Shown: positions 38,284 through 47,440 of the stretch, in pieces
Numbering within the stretch: the stretch's first letter is position 1
How the letters are laid out: every line of letters begins with the position of its first letter
NCBI GenBank assembly: GCA_040905705.1
Contig: JBBDQZ010000051.1
Location: forward strand, 1-64,000
Length of the DNA: 64,000 bases
Direction of reading: 5' to 3'
Origin: JBBDQZ01 sp040905705
Lineage (GTDB): Bacteria > Bacteroidota > Rhodothermia > Balneolales > Natronogracilivirgulaceae
The notes under the pieces: generated by a model
Seen by the model: only the letters and a program-made list of their open reading frames with translations
Database searches by the model: none
Told to the model about the DNA's origin: nothing
Made by a program: the position numbers and the translations under genes

Positions 38284-39201
38284 TCAGGCTCTTGATGGAA
38301 TGACACTCATCTTCCGCAACTCCTCATACCGGTTATCTATATCATAACGGTTTAGTTTACGGAAACAACCGGCTCCAAATTCTTCCACACAAAAACTTGC
38401 CATAATCGTGCCGTAGATCACTGCCCTGCGCAGGTTTTCTTCATTTAACTGGTTGGACCATGATAACCATCCGGCAAAACCACCCATAAAAGTATCCCCT
38501 GCTCCTGTTGGATCAATAATGGATAAAAGAGGATAGGCCGGAGCGGAAAATACGGTGTTTTCAGAATACAACTGAGCACCATGTTCACCTTTTTTAATGA
38601 CGAGATACTTCGGGCCCTTTTCACGGATTTTCCTGGCGCATTGTATGAGGTTGGTCTCTCCGGTGAGCTCACGAGCCTCCGAGTCATTGATAATAAGGAC
38701 ATCGACTCGACGGATGGTCTCTTCAAGTGCCTCCCGTGCACCCGAAATCCAGAAATTCATTGTGTCACATATAGTTAATTTAGGTTGAATAACCTGATCC
38801 AGTACTTTATTCTGCAAGGAGGGGTCTATATTGCCGAGGCAAACGATTCGGCTGCCTTTGTAAGATTCCGGGATGACAGGATCAAAATGTTCAAATACAT
38901 TCAATTGAGTATCCAGTGTATCACGGTTATTCATATCTTCGTGATAGCGCCCTTTCCAGAAAAAGGTTCGGCCATGATCGTCGACTTTAAACCCCTCAAG
39001 ATCAATTCCGCGGTCTTTCAGGTATTGAAGGTCCTGATTGTCAAAATCGTTACCGACCGTACCGACAAGCCTTACAGGATTCGAAAAAAAGCTGGAAGCC
39101 AGCGAAATATATGTAGCCGAGCCTCCCAGCGTACGATCTACTTTTCCAGAAGGTGCTTCTATTCCGTCATATGCTACAGAACCTACTACAAGAACACTCA
39201 T
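38284..39201 (-). CDS. PfkB-family carbohydrate or nucleoside kinase
   Basis: A 305-residue ribokinase-fold kinase. The N-terminal glycine motif is TLGGSATYIS and the C-terminal PfkB signature is DPTGAGDTFMGGFAGW with the catalytic Asp in GAGD. VLIINDSEARELTG is another typical segment. The phosphorylated substrate cannot be told from sequence; ribose, adenosine and fructose-type kinases all look like this. It is first in the pfkB-rdgB-sppA run and divergent from the Nudix remnant. Confidence 0.88.
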   Translation of the reverse strand: MSVLVVGSVAYDGIEAPSGKVDRTLGGSATYISLASSFFSNPVRLVGTVGNDFDNQDLQYLKDRGIDLEGFKVDDHGRTFFWKGRYHEDMNNRDTLDTQLNVFEHFDPVIPESYKGSRIVCLGNIDPSLQNKVLDQVIQPKLTICDTMNFWISGAREALEETIRRVDVLIINDSEARELTGETNLIQCARKIREKGPKYLVIKKGEHGAQLYSENTVFSAPAYPLLSIIDPTGAGDTFMGGFAGWLSWSNQLNEENLRRAVIYGTIMASFCVEEFGAGCFRKLNRYDIDNRYEELRKMSVIPSRA

Positions 39202-39240
39202 AAAAACTATCTATTTTTAAGTACCAGATTGACTATATCT

Positions 39241-39264
39241 ATATCAAGATACAAATTTTGATAT
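39241..39264. promoter_or_regulatory. inverted repeat upstream of the pfkB-family gene
   Basis: Arms ATATCAA (39241-39247) and TTGATAT (39258-39264), separated by ten bases, lie 39 bp before the kinase ATG. They could be an operator for a dimeric regulator. The sequence is AT-rich, so chance is a real alternative. Confidence 0.25.
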
Positions 39265-39300
39265 CTAACCAATAACGACTCCCGGAAAACCGAAACACTC

Positions 39301-39563
39301 ATGGATGACACGTCAGCGGATCTTTCATTTTCATCGTACTGCACCCGGGTAATCCGCAAGAAACTCCCTGGTATGCGGGCTCAGCAGGAAATGGCCTGCC
39401 GCGAACTGGCGGAAGAAGTTGGAATAAGTCCGGATCGATACCGTGTGGCTGGAACATTCACTCCGTACCTCTTTGGGGGGCTACGGCTATGATCACATCA
39501 GAGCTGATCGCCCTTTACCGAATGTATCGGGAACAGCAAACAGGGCATAAAGGCGAACTTTAA
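39301..39563 (+). pseudogene. Nudix hydrolase remnant, frameshifted
   Basis: The first reading frame (63 residues) contains a damaged Nudix box: QQEMACRELAEEVGI, where RExxEEVG is intact but only three residues separate the leading Glu from Arg-Glu instead of seven. It then continues VAGTFTPYLFGG. The frame is lost at a run of six G (39475-39480). Adding one G continues with ATAMITSELIALYRMYREQ to a TAA at 39561, a plausible Nudix C-terminus. About half of a normal Nudix protein (near 180 residues) is missing, so this is a decayed gene even if the G run is a sequencing error. Confidence 0.7.
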
Positions 39564-39579
39564 CAAGTAACAAGGCGAT

Positions 39580-40380
39580 ATGTCACAAGTAGACAATATT
39601 CTAAAAAGATCCCCTCAAAAAGTAATTACAAACGACGGTTCCGCCACGCTTTATTCTGCAGACTTCAACCAGCATTATCATAATCTCTCCGGTGCATTGA
39701 CTGAAAGCCGGCATGTCTTTTTCGAGCAAAACGGAATCTGTCGCGCTCTGGCTGATCATCGTGATTTCACCATATTTGAAATCGGATTCGGCACCGGTTT
39801 CCACATGGTCTTACTGGAACAATATCGATTCGAATTACAATCACGATCCAGGGTCTCTTATTTCGCCGTGGAAAAATATCCGGTAATGGGCCAATTGATC
39901 CGTGAGATGGGATTCTCCGACCTTTTTTCGGGAATAAGTGAAACCATTGAAAAGACGAATCGATTTTCAGAGAATTTGTATCATATCCGGGAGGAAGAAA
40001 CGGCTTTCCTCGATTTGCCAATGACACAACTTCGGGTCTTCCGGGCTGATTTCAGTGACTGGGACCTAAACCGGATTGGCCGGCCGGCTGACTTTATATT
40101 TCATGACGCATTTTCACCAAAAAGTAATCCTGAACTCTGGACTCGTCGCACTTTTGAAAAATTACTTGCAATTTCAAGCAGGCATGGTGTTCTCAGCACA
40201 TACTGTTCAGCAACCAGGGCACGAGCAGCGATGGCACTGGCCGGGTGGCATATTGCCCGAATGAAAGGGCCCCCAGGCAAACGGGAAATGACCCTTGCGT
40301 CTCCGGATGATTCAATGCTTGGAAGCCACAAACGAGTCAATGAGCATCGTCTCAAAAAACGATTTAACAATGAGCTTTGA
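39580..40380 (+). CDS. mnmD: tRNA 5-methylaminomethyl-2-thiouridine methyltransferase
   Basis: Methylates the wobble-uridine side chain (nm5s2U34 to mnm5s2U34) with SAM. 266 residues equal the MnmC1/DUF752 half of E. coli MnmC, without the FAD oxidoreductase half; stand-alone MnmD is usual outside Proteobacteria. Recognisable parts are DGSATLYS, HYHNLSGALTESRHVFFEQ, IFEIGFGTGFH (SAM binding), FHDAFSPKSNPELWT and YCSATRARAAMALAGW. It starts 17 bp after the Nudix remnant and converges on the helicase gene with 14 bp between. Confidence 0.94.
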   Translation: MSQVDNILKRSPQKVITNDGSATLYSADFNQHYHNLSGALTESRHVFFEQNGICRALADHRDFTIFEIGFGTGFHMVLLEQYRFELQSRSRVSYFAVEKYPVMGQLIREMGFSDLFSGISETIEKTNRFSENLYHIREEETAFLDLPMTQLRVFRADFSDWDLNRIGRPADFIFHDAFSPKSNPELWTRRTFEKLLAISSRHGVLSTYCSATRARAAMALAGWHIARMKGPPGKREMTLASPDDSMLGSHKRVNEHRLKKRFNNEL

Positions 40381-40394
40381 AATATCCCGCCATA

Positions 40395-42356
40395 TTAACC
40401 GGCCCGAACCGGCAATCTTTTCAGCAATTTTCCCAGAAATTTGCTTCCATAAATATTTCGGATGTGTTGCATATCGGCAATCACAACAAGCCTTTCCCTG
40501 CTTCTTGAAAATGCAACGTTAAACAGACGGGGAACCGACAATCCGTTTTTTGCTTCGTCAAACGGCCGAACAGAATAATGTCGGACCGATCCATTTTGCA
40601 TTTCCCCACTCATCACTGTATCGAGAATAATTACTTTTTTCTCACGTCCCTGGAATGTGTGTATGGTTCCTATTTCAAGATCAAACCATCGGTTTTTGCC
40701 CCGCAATTCCCGACGCAGCTGCCATACAGCCGACCGGAACGGAACAATGATTCCGATCTCATGCAGTCCGATATGTGACTCAATAAGCAACTTTTTTATT
40801 ATATCTCCCAGCAATATCGTATGAGTATCATTTACGGGTTGAAATCCCCTGCGCCTCGTATCTTGCCGCAAAACAGGTTGAAGCGATGATGAGTCAATCA
40901 ATTCAACCGACGTTTGTTGACTCTCTGCTTTTTGTGACTCGTTAACAGAGACAAGACGCCCATCGTAAAACATTTCACTAATAACATTAGCCAAATCGGA
41001 CTGCATGCGATACTGAATGTTAAAAAACGAAGTATACCCGGGATTACGATCATGCCACTGAAACAATTCACCGGTAGAATTCGCCCCTGAAACAACAGCA
41101 AATATATCCTGTTCCAGCAAGTTTCTTGCCTGACGGTCGGTTGTAACAGCAATGGGCGGAAGCTGCATCGGGTCTCCGACAATCACCATGTGTTCTTTGG
41201 CTTTCGATGCCATAATCAGCATAAAGGGTATGTTGGCCATAGAAGCTTCATCGACCACCACGGCATCGAATTCCATTGATTCCAGCATTTCTGAAGTACA
41301 GACTTTTGCGAGGGTGGTGCCCACCACTTTGTATCGTCGAAGTTTTATGTATGCGTGACGATCCTTCTGTGTAAGTTCCCGTATCTGTTCCTCTACTGAT
41401 TCAATTCCCCCCAAACGGTCAATCTTTTGTTCGATCTGTCTTTTCTGACCTTTTGTCAGATCCGGAAGCTCCAGTGCATCGAGCCAATGCTGCAAGTCGG
41501 TGGCCTCCTGCATATTCAAGTGCAGGGACTCATCCAGTTGATGCTCGAAATGTATACGGTCAAGACGATTGCTTTCCAGAATACGCTCACCGAACCGCGT
41601 AATTCTTTTAGAGATGGCCTTCATTTCCAATGTCTCCATGGCATCCAGGAGGCCCAACATACCATGGTCCACGGCGCGATTGGTATTGGAAACAAACAAA
41701 ACGGATTTCCCTTGAAATATATAATTGGCTATGATATAGGCAAGCGTTGCTGTTTTACCGGTTCCGGGGGGCCCCCAGATAAAACTTACTGGCTGAGCCA
41801 TCGCTTTCCGGATTGCGTTTCTTTGCGCTTCATTTCGCATGCCGTCATCTTTGATATCGATCTTGTGCCGCCTGGAACCGTTATCTTGTTTGCCATGTGA
41901 TTTTTCCGGAATGAACATTTCGGTATTGGCCGGAACTTCAGCCGGCCGAATCATGAGCTTGATACGCTCACGATAATCAGAACTCGTCAGCAATCCGGAC
42001 AGCGTTTCTTGAATTCGCCTGAGTATAAAATCATTCTCCCACTCCAGGGCCACCTCAGCAATAATCTCTCCACAATCTTTTGGAAAACGAAAAACAATCG
42101 TCTCCTCCCCGATATCCACCGGTTGAATGATCAAAGATGTATCTGAAAATGTGGCTTTACACTCCTCTGCAAACCGAAGTGACGGATTTGATGTATTGAA
42201 ACGGTAATGCACCTCCTCCTCAGACAGACTTTTTATTTTTTCCCCGTTTGATAACAGATCGGTTGAGGGGCGTTCTCTGACAGCCTCTATTTCCAATGAA
42301 AGTGCTGATTCCGCCAGATCCATCAACTTTTCCGGCGTGAATTTTGTCATGGTCAT
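40395..42356 (-). CDS. SF1 (UPF1/DNA2-like) helicase
   Basis: A 653-residue P-loop ATPase of the AAA_11/AAA_12 type. Walker A is WGPPGTGKTATLAYI, motif II VVDEASMANIP, motif III VGDPMQLPPI, motif V GTIHTFQGREKKVIILD and motif VI NVAFSRSRERLVVIAD. These define a 5'-3' SF1B RNA/DNA helicase. No nuclease domain is attached. The N-terminal 180 residues are not recognised. Its place between mnmD and gntR gives no pathway clue; roles in nucleic-acid repair or RNA processing are possible. Confidence 0.88.
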   Translation of the reverse strand: MTMTKFTPEKLMDLAESALSLEIEAVRERPSTDLLSNGEKIKSLSEEEVHYRFNTSNPSLRFAEECKATFSDTSLIIQPVDIGEETIVFRFPKDCGEIIAEVALEWENDFILRRIQETLSGLLTSSDYRERIKLMIRPAEVPANTEMFIPEKSHGKQDNGSRRHKIDIKDDGMRNEAQRNAIRKAMAQPVSFIWGPPGTGKTATLAYIIANYIFQGKSVLFVSNTNRAVDHGMLGLLDAMETLEMKAISKRITRFGERILESNRLDRIHFEHQLDESLHLNMQEATDLQHWLDALELPDLTKGQKRQIEQKIDRLGGIESVEEQIRELTQKDRHAYIKLRRYKVVGTTLAKVCTSEMLESMEFDAVVVDEASMANIPFMLIMASKAKEHMVIVGDPMQLPPIAVTTDRQARNLLEQDIFAVVSGANSTGELFQWHDRNPGYTSFFNIQYRMQSDLANVISEMFYDGRLVSVNESQKAESQQTSVELIDSSSLQPVLRQDTRRRGFQPVNDTHTILLGDIIKKLLIESHIGLHEIGIIVPFRSAVWQLRRELRGKNRWFDLEIGTIHTFQGREKKVIILDTVMSGEMQNGSVRHYSVRPFDEAKNGLSVPRLFNVAFSRSRERLVVIADMQHIRNIYGSKFLGKLLKRLPVRAG

Positions 42357-42516
42357 AAATTCGGTTTACCTGCAAATTATCTATATAAAACGACTACGAT
42401 CTCTCCTGAAACTTACAACAATTTAGAGTGATAGCCGGTACCCATTTGTTTGAAACAGGGCTATGATACAATTTAGAGCCTTATTCATATGGCCACTTCG
42501 TTTGTTACTGAGTTAG

Positions 42517-43407
42517 TTACTGATCCCAAAGTTCTGAACGAATAATCTCTGCCGAGCGGGCATCAATTGAATAACGCAATTTCATTCTTCGTTTATCAGG
42601 GATCTGCCGTTCGACAAGAGATGCAACCGATGGAGGATACAGCACCATATCCACTTCCCGGACAAAAAGCGGAAGTGATTTTCCATAAACAGCTCCGGCC
42701 AAAATAGAGCCGGGAAACTTGAGACTTAATTTGAGTTCATCAATAAGCACGCTCAGGGTACGCTCTTCACGAGCGACCACACCAAGAGTACTGATAGCGG
42801 AACGTTCTACCAGAGAAATGAGCATATCCGATGTCAGATGATATACCATGGGTAAAAGTAACATATTATCCGAATCTTCCCGGAAATTGCGCATCAGTTG
42901 AAGCGGCACAAACAGCGCATCGAAATGGGTTCTCCTGCTGGTTTCATCGGGAATGATCGTTTCACTTTTTATACCAACTTCCTGAACAATGGCTTGGGAT
43001 ATCATAGCCGCATGTTCGTGCGTAAAACCGACAGAAGCACAACTTTCCAGTCGATTCGGCCACTCCATGAACCCCATCTGCTCCTGAAACAGTGTTTCAA
43101 TCTCTTCATCATCAAGGCCGCTGCCAATCAACTCTTCCAGCACTTCCCGGATACGTCCGGCACCCATTTCCAATCTCTGGGTTTTATCCAACGGCATATT
43201 TTGGCGGCTCACTATAAAACCCCTTCCCCGTTCACTTCGCAACAACCCTTCACGAACCAGTGCATGATATGCTTTTCTGACCGTATGAAAGCTGGCATCC
43301 AGCTGTCGTCCCAGCTCACGAGTCGATGGCATTAAATCACCAACCTGAAATTGTTTGGTCGCAATGAACAACCTGATACGATCAGCTATGTGTTTAGCTG
43401 TTTTCAT
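42517..43407 (-). CDS. GntR-family transcriptional regulator
   Basis: A 296-residue regulator. The winged HTH (about 1-70) contains IADRIRLFI, GDLMPSTRELGRQL, TVRKAYHALVREGLLRSERGRGFIV. The C-terminal 200 residues do not show a clear aminotransferase or UTRA motif and are of unknown type. Its ATG overlaps the mutS stop in an ATGA junction, so it should be translated from the mutS mRNA. What it controls is unknown. Confidence 0.87.
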   Translation of the reverse strand: MKTAKHIADRIRLFIATKQFQVGDLMPSTRELGRQLDASFHTVRKAYHALVREGLLRSERGRGFIVSRQNMPLDKTQRLEMGAGRIREVLEELIGSGLDDEEIETLFQEQMGFMEWPNRLESCASVGFTHEHAAMISQAIVQEVGIKSETIIPDETSRRTHFDALFVPLQLMRNFREDSDNMLLLPMVYHLTSDMLISLVERSAISTLGVVAREERTLSVLIDELKLSLKFPGSILAGAVYGKSLPLFVREVDMVLYPPSVASLVERQIPDKRRMKLRYSIDARSAEIIRSELWDQ

Positions 43408-46094
43408 TGTTCCAACAACCGCTTGAGTTCACCAAGCAGCATCAGTGCTTCCACTGGTGTCATCCGGTTGGGATCCGCTCCTTCCAGTTTATTTTTTACC
43501 GTTTCCAGGTTGGGATCGATCTCTGCCTGGAAAAGTGACATCTGGGCAATCGCACTTTGCTTCTCTGTTTTTTCAATTACACCCCGGGCAGCATTTTTTT
43601 TCGCTGCAGCCCCTTTTTCAATAGTCCCGGAGGATTGCGTAACATCCAGGCTATGCGACTCCAGGTTGCCGAGAATTTCCTTTGCCCTGTGAATAACAAG
43701 GGCTGGAAGCCCTGCCATAGCCGCTACCTGTATACCGTAACTGTGATCCGCTCCACCCCGGATTAATTTTCGTAAAAAGATAATCTTCCCTTTATGTTCT
43801 TTGACCTGGACATTGTAGTTCACGATACGCTCATACAGATTTTCCAATTCATTCAGTTCATGATAGTGTGTTGCAAAGAGTGTTTTTGCTGCAACGGCCG
43901 GCTGATTATGCAGGTACTCTGCCAGTGACCACGCGATGCTCAATCCGTCAAATGTACTGGTACCCCGCCCGATCTCATCAAGCAGAATCAAAGACCGGGA
44001 GCTGGCATTATTCAGGATATTAGCCGCCTCGTTCATTTCTACCAAAAACGTACTTTCACCCGCTGCGAGGTTGTCCGATGCTCCTACCCGTGTAAAAATC
44101 TTGTCCACTATACCAATTACGGCTTCATTGGCAGGGACAAATGAACCAACCTGAGCCATCAACACAATCAGCCCGGTTTGCCGCAGAATGATACTTTTCC
44201 CCGCCATATTTGGCCCGGTTATCACCAGTATCTGATCAGAGTCATTGTCCAGAGTCACATCATTCGGAATAAAAGGTTCACCTTGAGGCAGTGATCGCTC
44301 CACTACCGGATGCCGGCCACCCTTGATTTGGATTGCCGTACCGTCATTTACCGAAGGTTTAACATAATTATACCGGTACGCCACTTCTGCCAGGCTCTGT
44401 ATACAGTCGAGCTGTGCCAGAGCAGCGGCATTGCGTTGAATCGTCTCTGACTGATCGGATACAAATTCCAACAGTTTCTGAAACAGCTCCTGCTCCATGG
44501 TCTGGCTTCTCTCCTCCGATGACAGGATTTTTTCCTCGATTTCTTTCAGTTCGGGTGTGATATACCGCTCCGCATTGACCAGCGTCTGCTTACGGATAAA
44601 ATCGTCCGGGACCTTGTCTTTGTGCGCATTGGTAACTTCGATATAATATCCAAACACTTTGTTGTATCCGAGTTTCAGGGAAGGGATCCGGGTCCGGTCA
44701 ACCAGGTCTTTCTGAATGCGGGCGACATACTCCTTGCCGTTTCGGGCGATATCACGGACCTCATCCAAATCGTCCGAATATCCATCCCGTATGTAGCCGC
44801 CATCCCGTAAACCGGCGGGTGGATCATCAACCAGCGCAGCATCAATCCTATCATTCAAATCCGTCATAATTTCAAGCTGCTCATTGATCTGACAAATCAA
44901 AGGGTCATCAAGGTCAGATAACATCGCCTTGATTTCCGGCAGCCGGTTCAGGGAATCGTTCAACTGTTTCAATTCACGGGCATTAGCCCTTTTCACACAA
45001 ATACGGGAAACCAGTCGTTCAAGATCTCCGATCTCTTTTAGCAGTTCACGAAGTTGCTGTCTCAAGTCGTGTCGTATATGGAATACTTCGACCGCCTGCA
45101 GACGCCGGCGAATCTGATCCAGTTTTTTCAACGGTTGCATCATCCACTTTCGCAGCAACCGGATTCCCATAGGTGTCCCCGTCTTATCCAGGATCGAAAT
45201 CAAAGTCCCCTCAATGCCCCCCTGTTGAAGGCTGGTCATCAATTCCAGGTTCCGTTTCGTTGACGGATCAAGCATCATATACCCGGTATTGTCAAAAGCA
45301 AACAATGTCCTCAGATGTCCGAGTGAAGCTTTTTGATTTTCCCGGACATAGTGCAACAATGCTCCGGCTGCAGTGTGAGCATCCGCAAATTCTTCAACCC
45401 CGAATCCCTTCAAAGAGTGTGTGCCGAAGTGTTCCAGAAGTACATCGTAACCATATTGTCCTTCATAAATCCATTCGTCCTGCCAGGTTATGACAAATTC
45501 CGACAGCCAGTCCGGCATCGACGATTTGATCTTTTTGTTTAAAAGAATTTCGGCCGGGGAAACGGATGCCAGCACATCACGCAACTCCTGCTCACTCAAT
45601 TCACAAATGGCAAACTCACCGGTGGATATGTCGGCAAAAGATACTCCATATTTATGGCCTGCCACATGCAGGGCGGCAATATAGTTATTGCGATTAGGGT
45701 CTAGCACTTTATCAGAAAGAGTAACTCCCGGGGTAACCACTTCAGTAATTTCACGGTTAACAAGTTTGCGTCCGGCAGCTTTGGCCTGAGCCGGATCTTC
45801 GGACTGATCACATACAGCAACGCGAAATCCTTTTTTTACCAGTTTCGGGAGATAACTGTCCAGGGCGTGATAGGGAAATCCGGCCAGAGGCGTCATATCA
45901 CCCCCGTTATTACGTCGGGTAAGGGTAATACCCAGTTCCCGGCTGATGGTAATCGCATCATCGGAAAATGTCTCATAAAAATCACCTACCCGAAAGAGTA
46001 ACAGCGTACCTGGATACTCTTCTTTGATCTCCTGATACTGTCGCATCAGGGGAGTAGGTTCATTGCGTCTGGTTACAGAGACCGTTTTGTTCAT
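43404..46094 (-). CDS. mutS: DNA mismatch repair protein MutS
   Basis: Recognises mismatches and small loops and starts repair with MutL. 896 residues, complete. The mismatch-reading Phe-x-Glu is in RVGDFYETFSDD near the N-terminus, preceded by TPLMRQYQEIK. Connector, lever and clamp domains fill the middle, and the ABC ATPase has Walker A GPNMAGKSIILRQ, the Walker B region SLILLDEIGRGTSTFDG and the His of the H-loop in FATHYHEL. The C-terminal dimer helix ends the protein. It is the first gene of a two-gene unit with gntR. Confidence 0.97.
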   Translation of the reverse strand: MNKTVSVTRRNEPTPLMRQYQEIKEEYPGTLLLFRVGDFYETFSDDAITISRELGITLTRRNNGGDMTPLAGFPYHALDSYLPKLVKKGFRVAVCDQSEDPAQAKAAGRKLVNREITEVVTPGVTLSDKVLDPNRNNYIAALHVAGHKYGVSFADISTGEFAICELSEQELRDVLASVSPAEILLNKKIKSSMPDWLSEFVITWQDEWIYEGQYGYDVLLEHFGTHSLKGFGVEEFADAHTAAGALLHYVRENQKASLGHLRTLFAFDNTGYMMLDPSTKRNLELMTSLQQGGIEGTLISILDKTGTPMGIRLLRKWMMQPLKKLDQIRRRLQAVEVFHIRHDLRQQLRELLKEIGDLERLVSRICVKRANARELKQLNDSLNRLPEIKAMLSDLDDPLICQINEQLEIMTDLNDRIDAALVDDPPAGLRDGGYIRDGYSDDLDEVRDIARNGKEYVARIQKDLVDRTRIPSLKLGYNKVFGYYIEVTNAHKDKVPDDFIRKQTLVNAERYITPELKEIEEKILSSEERSQTMEQELFQKLLEFVSDQSETIQRNAAALAQLDCIQSLAEVAYRYNYVKPSVNDGTAIQIKGGRHPVVERSLPQGEPFIPNDVTLDNDSDQILVITGPNMAGKSIILRQTGLIVLMAQVGSFVPANEAVIGIVDKIFTRVGASDNLAAGESTFLVEMNEAANILNNASSRSLILLDEIGRGTSTFDGLSIAWSLAEYLHNQPAVAAKTLFATHYHELNELENLYERIVNYNVQVKEHKGKIIFLRKLIRGGADHSYGIQVAAMAGLPALVIHRAKEILGNLESHSLDVTQSSGTIEKGAAAKKNAARGVIEKTEKQSAIAQMSLFQAEIDPNLETVKNKLEGADPNRMTPVEALMLLGELKRLLEQ

Positions 46095-46296
46095 TTATGC
46101 CGGGTTCCTGGCCTTTCTGTCAATTCGTTCAGGAGGAATAACGACCTGATCGAACATTTCGGCGTTACTATACCACCTTGCTTCTGACTGTACTTTTTTT
46201 ATAATCTTTAAAAATAGGATAACGACAGGACAAGTTAAATTCGAATATCATAAAATAGTACATACGGCAACAATAACGCTTAAATCGACATCCTCT

Positions 46297-46923
46297 GTGG
46301 ACCAGAACGATTTATACAGAAAAATTCCGATCGTATTTTATCAAAGTAACGATGTTGTTACCGTTGCGCGCAAGTTGCTGGGGTGCCGCCTTTGGTCCCG
46401 GGTAAATAATCGTGTAACTGCAGGAGTGATCGTGGAGACGGAAGCTTATGACGGGCTTTCGGATCGTGCATCTCATGCATTCGGTGGCAAACGAACCCCG
46501 AGAACTTCTGTTTTCTATCAAGCCGGAGGGGTCACGTACACCTATTTGTGTTACGGAATCCATACCCTATTCAATATTATTACCGGTTCGGAAGAGGTAC
46601 CTCATGCTGTCCTGATCCGCGCCTTGTCTCCCTGTGAAGGAATGGAAACCATGCTTGAACGTCGTAAACAAACCCGGCTAACGCGCAAAACAACCGGCGG
46701 TCCGGGAATGGTAAGCCAGGCACTCGGTATAACAAGAGCACACAACGGGATACCATTGAACGGGGAAGTAATCTGGGCAAGTCCCGGCAGGACTTCGGAG
46801 GTTCCCGATAGTGCCGATATACTGGCATCACCGCGAGTAGGTGTTGGTTACGCCGGAGTGGATGCCAGCCTTCCATGGCGATTCCGCATCCGGTCATCAC
46901 CCTGGACCAGCCCGGCAAAATGA
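46297..46923 (+). CDS. 3-methyladenine DNA glycosylase, AAG/MPG family
   Basis: Removes alkylated purines in base excision repair. A 208-residue protein of the Pur_DNA_glyco fold. VARKLLGCRLWS, the catalytic Glu region IVETEAYDGLSDRASHAFGGKRTPR, VFYQAGGVTYTYLCYGIHTLFN, AVLIRALSP and TGGPGMVSQALGI are all family landmarks. The start is GTG at 46297. It is divergent from mutS across about 200 bp, so two repair genes share a control region. Confidence 0.93.
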   Translation: MDQNDLYRKIPIVFYQSNDVVTVARKLLGCRLWSRVNNRVTAGVIVETEAYDGLSDRASHAFGGKRTPRTSVFYQAGGVTYTYLCYGIHTLFNIITGSEEVPHAVLIRALSPCEGMETMLERRKQTRLTRKTTGGPGMVSQALGITRAHNGIPLNGEVIWASPGRTSEVPDSADILASPRVGVGYAGVDASLPWRFRIRSSPWTSPAK

Positions 46924-47130
46924 AGGCCCTATACGAGTCTCCTTCACTTGATAAGGATCGAGCAGACCAATACCGCCTGACACACCGCCTGATTTGTACT
47001 TTGACAGTTTTCATAATGACTCACCGGTTTAAAACGAGATAAATTTATTGTTACATTCTTAAGGCCCGGAAAGCGGCGAGCAAGCCGGTGTGTGGCCCGC
47101 CTGCCGCCTTCGGGTTTGTGTGCAGAGGAT

Positions 47131-47440
47131 CTATTTGACTAATGTCACGGCCTGCGTGTGTACATCACCGCCCAGGTTCGTGCGGATCAGATAGAGACCG
47201 CTGGACAGGCGGGTGCCGTCGAACCGGTAGTGATGGATGCCCGAACGGGTGAAGGAATGGACGACGTGCGCCCCACCACGCCCGAGGCCAGCGGCTGCAG
47301 GCCGGGCGAGAGTTCGCGAATCTGCAGCGAAGGCTCATCGGGCAATTGCGAAGCGGATACCCCGGCCGTCACTTTATTGTCATCATCCAGGGCGTCTTTG
47401 GTATCCACATCCCCGTTAAACCACCAGGATTGGGGTGGAT
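47131..47440 (-). pseudogene. out-of-frame C-terminal part of the S8 protease gene, with T9SS sorting tail
   Basis: Read on the minus strand, the protein continues beyond its present stop if two frame changes are allowed. One extra base in the seven-base C run (47444-47450) restores DHPPQSWWFNGDVDTKDALDD and onwards to LQPLASG. A second change near 47275 then gives VVHSFTRSGIHHYRFDGT, LSSGLYLIRTNLGGDVHTQ and a stop at 47131. The last part has the typical form of a T9SS type A sorting domain C-terminus. The remains are clearly homologous sequence, so either the gene is broken or the assembly has indel errors. Confidence 0.75.
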
